Positions 12,638 to 18,748 of a stretch of 20,228 nucleotides of DNA are shown in pieces. The notes under the pieces were generated by a model. That model searched no databases and was not told the origin of the DNA. It saw only the letters and a list, made by a program, of their open reading frames with translations. The position numbers and the translations under genes are program-made. Origin of the DNA: a virus; IMG/VR virus record IMGVR_UViG_3300033981_001727, positions 1 through 20,228 of that record. One strand, 5' to 3'. Position 1 is the stretch's first letter, and each line of letters opens with the position of its first letter.

Positions 12638-13714
12638 TCACACCAGAGCGAGGCAGGCTTCGCGGGCACGGGCGATTCGGCGAGAGGCGTCGCCACCCCA
12701 GAGGGATTCGAGGCGGGCGCGGGCGCGCTCGGTTTCGTCCTTGGCGCGGCCGGCGTCGTGGGTCTCGAACTGGGTGATGGCGTTGAACAGGCCGTAGGCC
12801 GTGCCGGTGATGCCAGGGATAGAGCTGATGCCCAGGCCCGTGTCACCGGTGTAGTGGCTGCGGATCATGCCGATCTCGGGGAGGTCGTTGAGGGTGCGAT
12901 CTCGCTTGTCGCCGGTGACCTTGTCCTTGATGGGGATGGCGAGCTTGTCGGCGTAGGTGGCTTCGAGAACGCGGCGGGCGACCTCGGCTGTGAGCTTGGT
13001 GTGGGCCAGGTCGCGGAGTTCGTCGATGGAGCGCCGGAAGGATTGGCGTTCGAGGTCGATGAGGTGGGGAAGGCGCTCAGCGAAGGCGGTGACAGAGGTG
13101 GTGTGCTTCATGCGCAGGCCGTGGCCTTCGTTGGAAGCGCGCGTCGCTGCTTTGCCGGTGAGGTAACTGAGCTGGTTGGCGCAGGCCAGGCGGACGTCGG
13201 AGAAGAAGACGCCGAAGGAGCTGGAGCCGTCGAAGGAGTTGAAGGCGTGGAGGTAGCGGCGGACGCGGTCACCGGGGACGACTTCGTCCTCGACGTGGAT
13301 TGAGGCGGTGGCGAAGACTTTGCGGCCGTCCCGGATTGAGAGGACGTTCTCGATCTCGATGTCCTCGCGCAGGTAGTCGAGGAGGTTGATCAGCGAGGAG
13401 TTCTGGACCGGGGTGTAGCCCGAGCCGTGGATGCCCAGGAGCTGGTTGGTGTCGCTGCGGACGATGGAGCAGTGCTCGGGGGATTGCATCGGGCCGTCGG
13501 GGCCCATGAAGAAGGCGGGGCGCTTGTCGGCTGACCAGTCCAGGCCGGCGATGGCGAAGGCTTCGGAGGCCGAGGCGTTCTCGGTGATCATCGTGCCGAC
13601 GCGGCCGATCAGCGGGTTGACGGCGTAGCCGCGGTCTCGGTAGCGGCCGTAGACCATGGGGCCCTTGCCGTCGGCGGCGTAGGCGGTGGTGACGCGGTTT
13701 GCGGTGAAAGTCAT
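12638..13714 (-). CDS. DUF932 domain phage/plasmid-like protein
   Basis: 358 aa, length and sequence style of the DUF932 family (PF06067; phage/plasmid-like protein TIGR03299), which is common on cyanobacterial plasmids and phages and has no agreed biochemical role. Recognisable segments: Y-T-P-V-Q-N-S-S-L at about 118-126, the A-S-I-H-V conserved strand, a D-V-R-L-A-C-A-N-Q-L core near the middle and a helical C-terminus (G-L-F-N-A-I-T-Q-F-E-T-H). I take the ATG at 13712-13714 and not a GTG 66 bases upstream, because a promoter-like site at 13816-13844 and the composition fit an untranslated leader. An AUG-CAA-UGA micro-frame overlaps the start. It forms its own unit between two RNA-hairpin regions. 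Confidence 0.85.
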   Translation of the reverse strand: MTFTANRVTTAYAADGKGPMVYGRYRDRGYAVNPLIGRVGTMITENASASEAFAIAGLDWSADKRPAFFMGPDGPMQSPEHCSIVRSDTNQLLGIHGSGYTPVQNSSLINLLDYLREDIEIENVLSIRDGRKVFATASIHVEDEVVPGDRVRRYLHAFNSFDGSSSFGVFFSDVRLACANQLSYLTGKAATRASNEGHGLRMKHTTSVTAFAERLPHLIDLERQSFRRSIDELRDLAHTKLTAEVARRVLEATYADKLAIPIKDKVTGDKRDRTLNDLPEIGMIRSHYTGDTGLGISSIPGITGTAYGLFNAITQFETHDAGRAKDETERARARLESLWGGDASRRIARAREACLALV

Positions 13715-13815
13715 TGCATGGGGTGAGAGATCAGCGGCGAGCGCTGGGTGGATGAGGGCGCGTTGATGACCGAGGCGCACCCCTCGGGAGGACGGGCGTG
13801 CGGCCCACCTAGGAG

Positions 13816-13844
13816 AAGGTAGAGCGGATGGGATGAATGGTCAA
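13816..13844 (-). promoter_or_regulatory. sigma-70-type promoter for the DUF932 gene
   Basis: Minus-strand TTGACC (13839-13844), a 17-base spacer, TACCTT (13816-13821). The -35 runs straight into the dispersed 13-bp motif (13843-13855), as an activator site would. The -10 resembles those of the tandem promoters at 18587-18843. Confidence 0.55.
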
Positions 13845-13855
13845 CCCATTCAGGA
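13843..13855 (+). promoter_or_regulatory. dispersed 13-bp motif, copy 2
   Basis: AACCCATTCAGGA, abutting the -35 of the DUF932 promoter and covering the stop codon of the ribbon-helix-helix gene. Confidence 0.5.
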
Positions 13856-14050
13856 CAGGAGGCCAGAAGATCCAGAAACGGAATCCATGCCGCGCTCCAG
13901 GTAGTAGGCGGCGCAGTTCGAGAACGAGCGCCCCTGCTTGTGGGCGAGGTCGTTGAGGCGGTTGAACACCGAGTAGGGGACGGTGATCGTGATGCGTTGG
14001 CTGGCGCGGAATTGCATGGGGATGTCGCGCTTACGTGGGAGCTGGGTCAT
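13850..14050 (-). CDS. ribbon-helix-helix (CopG/Arc-like) DNA-binding protein, 66 aa
   Basis: A basic N-terminus, then the ribbon strand R-I-T-I-T-V-P (19-25), helix A (S-V-F-N-R-L-N-D-L-A-H-K-Q-G) and helix B starting R-S-F-S-N-C-A-A-Y-Y-L-E-R-G: the standard RHH fold, which dimerises and inserts the ribbon in the major groove. The ATG at 14048-14050 is chosen; ATG codons 18 bases upstream and 33 bases downstream are alternatives. It lies directly upstream of the DUF932 promoter and may regulate that promoter or itself. Confidence 0.7.
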   Translation of the reverse strand: MTQLPRKRDIPMQFRASQRITITVPYSVFNRLNDLAHKQGRSFSNCAAYYLERGMDSVSGSSGLLS

Positions 14051-14089
14051 GGGGAGATGCGGGAACAAAGGTCGAGAGCACGGCTCTGG

Positions 14090-14393
14090 TCATGGGGTGG
14101 GGGAGTTGTCGAGGTGTTCGTAGTGCCAGTAGGCATCGGCCCAGTTGAGGTAACCGTCGTCCTCGGGGAAGGGGTTGCCTTCGAGCGCCCAGTCGGCGGC
14201 AGTGGTGCCGTCGGGGGCGATCCAGACCCCGGAGTCATGGGTCCAGCCGGCTTGCCAGCGGGCGTGGGCGTAGGGCTCGGGGCGTTGTCCAGGTGTTGTC
14301 GCCGGGAATGGGCTCGGTGCCGTAGGTCCAGGTGTCGAAGTCGGGGTCATTGCGTGGATCAGGCCGCTTGGCAGTAGGTGTTGGTGCCGTCAT
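14090..14393 (-). CDS. hypothetical protein with an apparent one-base frame break, about 100 aa if restored
   Basis: Two frames join here. From an ATG at 14391-14393 one frame gives a sensible N-terminus (N-D-P-D-F-D-T-W-T-Y-G-T-E-P-I-P-G-D-N-T-W) but then stops at 14238-14240. The frame ending at 14090 has a sensible C-terminus (P-Y-A-H-A-R-W-Q-A-G-W through Y-W-H-Y-E-H-L-D) but a low-complexity Thr/Pro start. Removing one base from the four C's (GGGG on the plus strand, 14279-14282) gives one continuous 100-aa product. It is therefore a sequencing error, a recent mutation or +1 frameshifting. Without the shift, the ATG at 14348-14350 would give an 86-aa protein. Function unknown. Confidence 0.55.
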
Positions 14394-14550
14394 GCGTGGG
14401 GCGGTCGTGCAGGTACTCGATACGGACGTTGTATCGAGACCCGCTGAGGCTGGTGAAGGCGCTACGCCACTCGGGGTCCTCGGTGGCGTAGACGCGGTTG
14501 TGCCAGGTGCCGTCGAAGCGGTACCAGAGGCGGAGGTAGCTGGTGGTCAT
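14359..14550 (-). CDS. hypothetical protein, 63 aa
   Basis: Not recognised. Aromatic and Arg-rich (Y-L-R-L-W-Y-R-F-D-G-T-W) with a predicted beta-rich fold, ending N-T-Y-C-Q-A-A. ATG at 14548-14550, three bases after the previous stop (TAACCCATG). Its 3' end overlaps the ATG at 14393 of the next, frame-broken gene by 35 bases. Confidence 0.6.
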   Translation of the reverse strand: MTTSYLRLWYRFDGTWHNRVYATEDPEWRSAFTSLSGSRYNVRIEYLHDRPTHDGTNTYCQAA

Positions 14551-14553
14551 GGG

Positions 14554-14754
14554 TTAGTACTCGTCCTCGTAGAAGCCGGAGCCGGGGGAGTAGTCGGCGA
14601 GGAGGTGGGCGAAGGCAGCCTCGATGCGGGCCTTGTTGTTGCGGTCCGCGAGGTACCAGGCGCCAGCGAGGGCGCGGCAGAAGCCACCGCCGTGGCGCTC
14701 CATGGAGGCGACGGTGCGGTGCAGCTGGGTTGGGGATAGCTGGGTAACAGTCAT
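14554..14754 (-). CDS. conserved small phage protein, 66 aa
   Basis: Helical protein with G-G-G-F-C-R-A-L-A-G-A-W-Y-L-A-D-R-N-N-K-A-R-I then A-A-F-A-H-L-L-A-D-Y. This F-x2-A-L-A-x-A-W-x2-A-D-x2-N pattern is one I remember from small proteins in many tailed phages; no role is known to me. The ATG at 14752-14754 overlaps the upstream stop as ATGA. The longer frame above it is a shadow. Confidence 0.65.
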   Translation of the reverse strand: MTVTQLSPTQLHRTVASMERHGGGFCRALAGAWYLADRNNKARIEAAFAHLLADYSPGSGFYEDEY

Positions 14755-15116
14755 GACTCGCTGTGGGTGAGGGCGACGTAGTAGGTGGGGTCGTTCTGCG
14801 CGATGCCTTGCTTCTGCTCCCACTTCTGGGTGACGGCGATGGCCTGCATGTCGCGCTGGGTTTCGGGGCTGTAGGTCCAGCGGCTGCGGGATTTGAGGGT
14901 GCAGCGGATTGGGCCGAGCTCGAGGGTTGCGAGGGATTGGCCGGCCATGTGGGTGCGGAGCCAGTCGCGCTCGGTGTCGTAGAGGGCGGTGAGCTCAGCG
15001 ATTTGGGCTTGGAGTTCGGCGGCGCGGGAGAGGTGGCGGCCGACGTCGCCGGTTGGGACGTAGGCGCGTTTGCGCCGGACGCTGGGCGCGGGGGCCCGGG
15101 TGATGGTGGTTGTCAC
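14751..15116 (-). CDS. hypothetical protein with N-terminal coiled coil, 121 aa
   Basis: A basic N-terminus, a coiled-coil-like helix (A-A-E-L-Q-A-Q-I-A-E-L-T-A-L-Y, about 32-50), then a beta segment (L-A-T-L-E-L-G-P-I-R-C-T-L-K-S-R-S-R-W-T-Y-S) and a second helix ending G-I-A-Q-N-D. Coiled coil followed by W-x-Y resembles small phage proteins of the Gp157/Gam-like type, which interact with DNA or nucleases; this is a loose resemblance. GTG start at 15114-15116, as no ATG fits. Coupled to the next gene by ATGA. Confidence 0.6.
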   Translation of the reverse strand: MTTTITRAPAPSVRRKRAYVPTGDVGRHLSRAAELQAQIAELTALYDTERDWLRTHMAGQSLATLELGPIRCTLKSRSRWTYSPETQRDMQAIAVTQKWEQKQGIAQNDPTYYVALTHSES

Positions 15117-15146
15117 AGCAGTGAGGGATGAGAGGGATGGAGGCGC

Positions 15147-15350
15147 TCAGTCCTCGATGAGGAGCTGGCGCAGGGTGAAGGGAGCGCCGCGCTCGGCGTA
15201 GGCGGCGAGGTAGTCGTCGACCTCGGTGGGGTCGTCGACCCAGTGCTCGTGCTCCAAGTCGTCGGAGAGGAAGTGCCAGACGGGGTGAGGTGGGGAGCAG
15301 GGGAGCTCGTCCGGGGGATCGAGGGTGCGGGGGTCAGGGCAGTAGGTCAT
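15147..15350 (-). CDS. hypothetical acidic protein, 67 aa
   Basis: Not recognised. Pro/Asp-rich start (C-P-D-P-R-T-L-D-P-P-D), aromatic-acidic middle (W-H-F-L-S-D-D-L-E-H-E-H-W-V-D-D) and a helical end. Net charge strongly negative. The ATG at 15348-15350 overlaps the stop of the membrane protein gene (ATGA); the frame upstream is His/Pro/Arg shadow. Confidence 0.55.
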   Translation of the reverse strand: MTYCPDPRTLDPPDELPCSPPHPVWHFLSDDLEHEHWVDDPTEVDDYLAAYAERGAPFTLRQLLIED

Positions 15351-15532
15351 GGGCCCGGGTAGGTGGTGGGGACAGGGCTGGGCAGCGTGTTGGTGGGGTG
15401 CTGCATTCCGTGGTCGATGGCCATGGCGGCGAGGGCCAGGCCAAGGACGAAGCCGGCGAGGTGCTCGGCGGCAAGCCAGGGGGGCATGGGGGCGCGGGGG
15501 CGACGTTGAGATCTTGGGCGGAGGCTGGTCAT
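15347..15532 (-). CDS. 61-aa predicted single-pass membrane protein
   Basis: Arg-rich N-terminus (L-R-P-R-S-Q-R-R-P-R), one hydrophobic segment at about 20-38 (L-A-A-E-H-L-A-G-F-V-L-G-L-A-L-A-A-M), then a Pro-rich tail. The positive-inside rule predicts an N-in, C-out inner-membrane protein. In a block of host-takeover genes, superinfection exclusion or a membrane anchor are options, without direct evidence. ATG at 15530-15532, with the 13-bp motif a few bases upstream. Confidence 0.55.
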   Translation of the reverse strand: MTSLRPRSQRRPRAPMPPWLAAEHLAGFVLGLALAAMAIDHGMQHPTNTLPSPVPTTYPGP

Positions 15533-15537
15533 GAGTC

Positions 15538-15550
15538 AACCAATTCAGGA
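15538..15550 (+). promoter_or_regulatory. dispersed 13-bp motif, copy 3
   Basis: AACCAATTCAGGA fills the gap between the stop at 15552 and the start at 15532, and, as at copy 2, is preceded on the plus strand by GTC so that the minus strand reads ...GGTTGAC. Confidence 0.45.
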
Positions 15551-15551
15551 A

Positions 15552-16256
15552 TCAGTTACGGAGGGCCACGCGGGAGGCGCGGGAGCCGTGGGCGTGGATT
15601 ACGACGTTGGTGGTGGCGCCGTCGCAGAGGGTGCAGGCAGCGCAGGTGGTTTTGTGGCCGCGCTCGGCAGAGGCGGCGCAGTGGACGGTGCCGGCCGGGG
15701 CGGGCGCATCCGGAGGGGTCACGAGGAAGGTGGCCCAGCCGTGGGCGGTGGCGTCGAGGTAGTCGGCGAAGCCGTCGCAGCTGGCTTGAAGCACGCCCCG
15801 GGCCCAGGCAGCGACGGGGTTGCGCCATTGGTGGGTGTACCCGGTGTGGGCCGCTACGCGGCTGATCAGTGGAAGCCAGACGTGCTCGGGCACAGCGCAT
15901 GGGTCACCACCGGAGCCGATGCGAAGGAGCACGTCGTCGAAGTCAGCCGGAGAAGCCGGGGCGTAGCCGGCGCCGTGGTGCCAGCAGTTCCAGACGGCGA
16001 GCGGGGCCTGCCACCAGGAGACGTAGCAGGTGTCATTGAGGCGGTGGGAGCAGTCGCCGCAGACCGAGCCGCCCTCGGGGCCGCGGAAGGCGTGGTGAGG
16101 GGGGATGTCCTGGCGGAGGATCCAGGTTTGGATCATCGAGCCGGTCTTGGCGTTGCCTGAGCGCTCGGCGAAGCCGGTGGCGATGACGACGATGGGGGCG
16201 CCATCGAGCAGGGACGGGCCCTCGTAGAGGACTCGACCGTTGGGGTTGGTGGGCAT
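15552..16256 (-). CDS. conserved Cys-rich phage/plasmid protein (GPSxLDGxPIVVIATG family), 234 aa
   Basis: The largest gene of this array. It resembles a protein seen in many phages and plasmids, recognisable by G-P-S-L-L-D-G-A-P-I-V-V-I-A-T-G (13-28), K-T-G-S-M-I-Q-T-W-I-L, a C-G-D-C cluster (66/69 with Cys 77), Q-A-P-L-A-V-W, H-T-G-Y-T-H-Q-W-R and a closing T-T-C-A-A-C-x2-C-D-G cluster (205, 208, 211). I believe this is what databases now call DUF7227, but I am unsure of the number. Seven or more conserved Cys suggest a metal or iron-sulfur site; no reaction is known to me. ATG at 16254-16256, three bases after the upstream stop (TGACCCATG). Confidence 0.72.
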   Translation of the reverse strand: MPTNPNGRVLYEGPSLLDGAPIVVIATGFAERSGNAKTGSMIQTWILRQDIPPHHAFRGPEGGSVCGDCSHRLNDTCYVSWWQAPLAVWNCWHHGAGYAPASPADFDDVLLRIGSGGDPCAVPEHVWLPLISRVAAHTGYTHQWRNPVAAWARGVLQASCDGFADYLDATAHGWATFLVTPPDAPAPAGTVHCAASAERGHKTTCAACTLCDGATTNVVIHAHGSRASRVALRN

Positions 16257-16259
16257 GGG

Positions 16260-16646
16260 TCAGAGCTCGTAGTGGAACCAGCCGTAGCCGGGGCGGAAGA
16301 TGTAGAGGTGCTCGCAGCCGTACTTGGCCCAGTGGGAGGGGGCGTCGGCATCGGGCACGGAGAACGGGGGGTCGCCGTAGCCGCCGTCACCGGCGGACCA
16401 GGGGCCGGCACCGCGCTCGTGGTGGTAGAGGGGTTGGGGGTCGCGGGTGGCTTCGGACTCCCAGATTTGGGAGGTGCGGAGCGCGGACATTGAGCCCGGG
16501 CGGATGAGCTCGCGCACCTTGGACAAGGTGGGGTAGTGCTCTTCGAGGATGGGCAGCTGGTGGGCGGGGTAGCCATCCCAGTGGCAGTAGACGGCGCGCA
16601 CCTTGCCGGAGGGCAGGGCGTAGCCGATGGCGGAGCGGGTAGCCAT
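16260..16646 (-). CDS. conserved phage protein (YCHWDGYP family), 128 aa
   Basis: N-terminus M-A-T-R-S-A-I-G-Y-A-L-P-S-G-K-V-R-A-V-Y-C-H-W-D-G-Y-P is the hallmark of a small protein widely found in phages, including cyanophages (M-x-T-R-S-x-I, then S-I-Y-C-H-W-D-G-Y). Further on it has L-E-E-H-Y-P-T and K-V-R-E-L-I, then a Gly/Asp-rich middle and an aromatic end (Y-I-F-R-P-G-Y-G-W-F-H-Y). Function unknown. ATG at 16644-16646. Confidence 0.75.
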   Translation of the reverse strand: MATRSAIGYALPSGKVRAVYCHWDGYPAHQLPILEEHYPTLSKVRELIRPGSMSALRTSQIWESEATRDPQPLYHHERGAGPWSAGDGGYGDPPFSVPDADAPSHWAKYGCEHLYIFRPGYGWFHYEL

Positions 16647-16651
16647 GGCGG

Positions 16652-16852
16652 TTAGGCGGCGTGATCGAGGATGAGGAAGTCGGCGGCGAGGCGCTTGGCG
16701 TCCTGCAACGTGGGGGCGCTGGCGCAGTCGCCGTGCTCGGTGAGGATGCGCCAGTCCTGTTCGTGGGGGCGCGGCGCCAGCAGTAGGCCGATCAGGTTGC
16801 GGTCGAGGCGGACGACATAGCCGCCGTGGGATCGGGAGAAGGTGATGGTCAT
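16652..16852 (-). CDS. hypothetical protein, 66 aa
   Basis: Not recognised. Short alpha/beta protein: F-S-R-S-H-G-G-Y-V-V-R-L-D-R-N, then W-R-I-L-T-E-H and a helix A-K-R-L-A-A-D-F-L-I. ATG at 16850-16852, overlapping the upstream stop (ATGA), five bases before the next start. Confidence 0.55.
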   Translation of the reverse strand: MTITFSRSHGGYVVRLDRNLIGLLLAPRPHEQDWRILTEHGDCASAPTLQDAKRLAADFLILDHAA

Positions 16853-17133
16853 GGCAGGTCGGCGATGGTGCGGCCTGTGGCGCGGACCGTGTCAGCTACT
16901 GCTTCGATGTATTCGGAGGACCAGTCCTCACCGGACAAGAACTCCGCGACAGCGTCGAGGGCTTGAGTGTCCGGAAGGATTGGCCGGCCACGCTCTCGGG
17001 CGAGGGCGGACACTTCGCTGTCGGACATGGCGTCGAGGGCGTCCCATTCGGCCTCGGTGAGGGCGGCGTCAGGCACGAGGACGCAGTACTCGGCGGCGAG
17101 GACGGTGCCGGAGCAGGTGTCGATGATGAGCAT
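16849..17133 (-). CDS. hypothetical acidic protein, 94 aa
   Basis: Starts M-L-I-I-D-T-C-S-G-T-V-L-A-A-E-Y-C-V-L-V-P, a beta hairpin with two Cys, followed by Asp/Glu-rich helices (E-A-E-W-D-A-L-D-A-M-S-D-S-E). This style of start occurs in small phage proteins, but I cannot name a family. ATG at 17131-17133; the 41-residue extension above it is Arg/Pro/His shadow. Confidence 0.55.
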   Translation of the reverse strand: MLIIDTCSGTVLAAEYCVLVPDAALTEAEWDALDAMSDSEVSALARERGRPILPDTQALDAVAEFLSGEDWSSEYIEAVADTVRATGRTIADLP

Positions 17134-17138
17134 GGTTG

Positions 17139-17342
17139 TCAGGCGCGGGGGTCGGGGGTGAGGCCGAGCTCGTGGAGGATCTGGCCGGTGGAGAAGTAAG
17201 GGGAGCGGCTGGCAGTGGCGCCAGCGAAGCGCCACGAGCGGAACGTGCCGGACCAATAGAGGTCGGTGGGGTCCACACCTACGGAGCGCAGTTGCTCGGG
17301 AGTGACAGGTGGTTGGGCCGGATCGTGGAAGTGGGTTTTCAT
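17139..17342 (-). CDS. hypothetical protein, 67 aa
   Basis: Not recognised. Contains P-V-T-P-E-Q-L-R-S-V-G-V-D-P and a Ser/Arg/Trp-rich middle (G-T-F-R-S-W-R-F-A-G-A-T-A-S-R). ATG at 17340-17342, ATGA-coupled to the 55-aa gene above and five bases before the next start. Confidence 0.55.
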   Translation of the reverse strand: MKTHFHDPAQPPVTPEQLRSVGVDPTDLYWSGTFRSWRFAGATASRSPYFSTGQILHELGLTPDPRA

Positions 17343-17506
17343 TGGCGGTAGTTCAGGGCGAGGTCTTTGATCTGGTCGATGTAGTCCTGCACGGTGTTGA
17401 ACTCGTCCTCGGTGCAGTAGCCGTCGTAATGGAGCTGGTTTGCGCGAGCGAAGTATTTGAGGAGGGCGTCGAAGTCCTCCGGATGGATGTGGAGCGTTGC
17501 GGTCAT
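17339..17506 (-). CDS. hypothetical protein, 55 aa
   Basis: Not recognised. Helical, acidic: E-D-F-D-A-L-L-K-Y-F-A-R-A-N-Q-L-H-Y-D-G-Y, then D-E-F-N-T-V-Q-D-Y-I-D-Q-I. The start ATG at 17504-17506 follows a 23-base gap that contains copy 4 of the dispersed motif. The frame above it is low-complexity shadow. Confidence 0.55.
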   Translation of the reverse strand: MTATLHIHPEDFDALLKYFARANQLHYDGYCTEDEFNTVQDYIDQIKDLALNYRQ

Positions 17507-17518
17507 GGCGTGTGCAGT

Positions 17519-17531
17519 TCCTGAATCGGTT
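17519..17531 (-). promoter_or_regulatory. dispersed 13-bp motif, copy 4 (opposite orientation)
   Basis: AACCGATTCAGGA on the minus strand, overlapping the TAA stop of the 76-aa gene and 12 bases before the next ATG. Confidence 0.45.
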
Positions 17532-17760
17532 AGCGGTGGCGCAAGGCGGGCGGGAGCTGGCGGTTGCGGCGCGTCAGTTCCATGCCGTAGGTGGCGGCTT
17601 GGTCGAGGTAGTAGCCCTCGCGGGAAGGATTCCACCCGAACATGCCGGCTGCAGCTTGCTTGCAGTCGGAGATGACGTAGCGGAGGGAGTAGGCGTCGAG
17701 GGTTTTGGCGTGAGCTTCCCAACGGGAGAAGTCGTGCTCGGTGGCGTGGGTGGTGATCAT
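17530..17760 (-). CDS. small conserved-looking phage protein, 76 aa
   Basis: Helical protein with L-R-Y-V-I-S-D-C-K-Q-A-A-A-G-M then Y-Y-L-D-Q-A-A-T-Y-G-M-E-L-T-R-R. The L-x-Y-x-I-x-D-x2-x-A-A ... Y-x-D-x ... E-L-x-R-R pattern recurs in small phage proteins as I remember them; no function known. ATG at 17758-17760, ATGA overlap with the gene above. Confidence 0.6.
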   Translation of the reverse strand: MITTHATEHDFSRWEAHAKTLDAYSLRYVISDCKQAAAGMFGWNPSREGYYLDQAATYGMELTRRNRQLPPALRHR

Positions 17761-17990
17761 TGGCCGGCTTCGATCAGGGCGAACAGCTCGGACTTGACGG
17801 AGGCGATGGAGGCGCCTTCGACGACGTGGATGCCGTAGACACCGCAGAACCAGGGCTTGCGCGGGGTGCTGTAGGTGTCGGTGATGTAGGCGATGGCTTG
17901 TGGGTTGGCGCCCTCGGGGAGGGGGGTGTCGGTGCGCCAGATGAACTCCAGGTAGCCGGGGCAGGTGGCCCGGCGTGAGTCGAATTGCAT
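17757..17990 (-). CDS. hypothetical protein, 77 aa, first gene of the small-gene array
   Basis: Not recognised. Mixed alpha/beta: C-P-G-Y-L-E-F-I-W-R-T near the start, then P-W-F-C-G-V-Y-G-I-H-V-V and a C-terminal helix. The ATG at 17988-17990 is used; twelve extra residues from an upstream ATG at 18026 are possible but look unlike protein. It is the first clear gene after the three tandem promoters. Confidence 0.55.
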   Translation of the reverse strand: MQFDSRRATCPGYLEFIWRTDTPLPEGANPQAIAYITDTYSTPRKPWFCGVYGIHVVEGASIASVKSELFALIEAGQ

Positions 17991-18032
17991 GGCTGAACTC
18001 ACAGCTTGAGAGGGATGGAGATGCAAAGCACC

Positions 18033-18335
18033 TCAGCCAAAAGACCCCCGGACGCAGTGCGCCAGGGGGAACTTCTGGGGGAGATGTTTTGTGCGTGCTG
18101 AGCAGAGCCGAGTGCTCGTTGCCACGGTGGGCACGCGGCCACCGTTGTCAGTCAGCGGGACGGACACCGGGTGGATCAGAACCACCATGCCTGCAGGCCG
18201 GGCGTTAAGGGGCCGGCGCACCACGCCCTCGGTTAGGAGGACGCCGGGAGCCCTGCAGGAGCGCTCCCTAAACAAACACCGGTGGCAGCACCCCTCTGCA
18301 GGAGGTTCCGCGTTCGCCATGAGCACCCCAACCAT
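18033..18335 (-). CDS. doubtful ORF, 100 aa, Cys/Arg-rich
   Basis: Open frame from ATG at 18333-18335 (or 18318-18320) to TGA at 18033. Third codon positions are about three-quarters G or C, which fits coding, and the middle (G-M-V-V-L-I-H-P-V-S-V-P-L-T-D) reads like protein. The N-terminal part, E-G-C-C-H-R-C-L-F-R-E-R-S-C-R, has four Cys. Against it: weaker codon bias than in neighbours, 42-base gap to the next gene and no family resemblance. The stretch may instead be a structured leader RNA. Confidence 0.3.
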   Translation of the reverse strand: MVGVLMANAEPPAEGCCHRCLFRERSCRAPGVLLTEGVVRRPLNARPAGMVVLIHPVSVPLTDNGGRVPTVATSTRLCSARTKHLPQKFPLAHCVRGSFG

Positions 18336-18565
18336 CGGCTACTGAGCACCTCACCCGCTATCGCCCGTCGTTATGGCGTTTGGGTATGTCGGTGCCGGTC
18401 GTCGTGCTCGGTGTGATCCGAGCAGGTCGTACGTGAGGCCGGCATGAAAGCCGTTGCCCACAGCTAGCGCCCAGTCAGTCCGGACGCTGCCACAGCTATC
18501 GCTCCTGGGATCCGCCAGGCCGGCCGCGCTTGTTCGGTTGCGCTATGGGTCAGTGCATGTTCGCT

Positions 18566-18578
18566 TCCTGAATCGGTT
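18566..18578 (-). promoter_or_regulatory. dispersed 13-bp motif, copy 5 (opposite orientation)
   Basis: AACCGATTCAGGA on the minus strand, just downstream of the -10 of the nearest tandem promoter. A partial second copy (ACCATTCAGAGG) overlaps that -10. Confidence 0.45.
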
Positions 18579-18586
18579 GCCTCTGA

Positions 18587-18616
18587 ATGGTAAGGGTTAA
18601 TCGGGCGATCCGTCAA
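18587..18616 (-). promoter_or_regulatory. tandem promoter P1
   Basis: Minus-strand TTGACG (18611-18616), 18-base spacer, TACCAT (18587-18592). The -35 and spacer are within a 32-bp repeat shared with P2. Confidence 0.5.
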
Positions 18617-18620
18617 CCCC
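18589..18620. repeat. 32-bp direct repeat, copy A
   Basis: 31 of 32 bases identical to 18717-18748 (one T/G difference at the ninth base). Starts with GGTAAGGG and ends with CCGTCAACCCC; contains a whole -35 to -10 span. Confidence 0.8.
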
Positions 18621-18714
18621 CTGGGTTTGGCGGCTGCCGGGCGAGCCGGTGGCCTGGGAGCGAGAGCGGAGAACCGGGCGCGACGGCCGCGGGTGCTTTC
18701 GATCCGTTGAAACC

Positions 18715-18744
18715 AAGGTAAGGGGTAATCGGGCGATCCGTCAA
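18715..18744 (-). promoter_or_regulatory. tandem promoter P2
   Basis: Minus-strand TTGACG (18739-18744), 18-base spacer, TACCTT (18715-18720); duplicate of P1, 128 bases upstream of it. Confidence 0.5.
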
Positions 18745-18748
18745 CCCC
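18717..18748. repeat. 32-bp direct repeat, copy B
   Basis: Partner of 18589-18620, one mismatch. Confidence 0.8.

Noticed and set aside
12758-13303. Plus-strand ORF opposite the DUF932 gene
   Set aside because: Shadow of a recognised family member on the other strand.
14051-14089. N-terminal extensions of many small genes suggested by longest-frame logic
   Set aside because: The extended parts overlap upstream genes in another register and are Pro/Arg/His/Thr-rich; internal ATGs give ATGA or short-gap coupling, which is consistent through the whole block.
18091-18345. Plus-strand 84-codon ORF in the control region
   Set aside because: Composition is Arg/Thr/Pro-rich without family resemblance, and the opposite strand has the slightly better frame.
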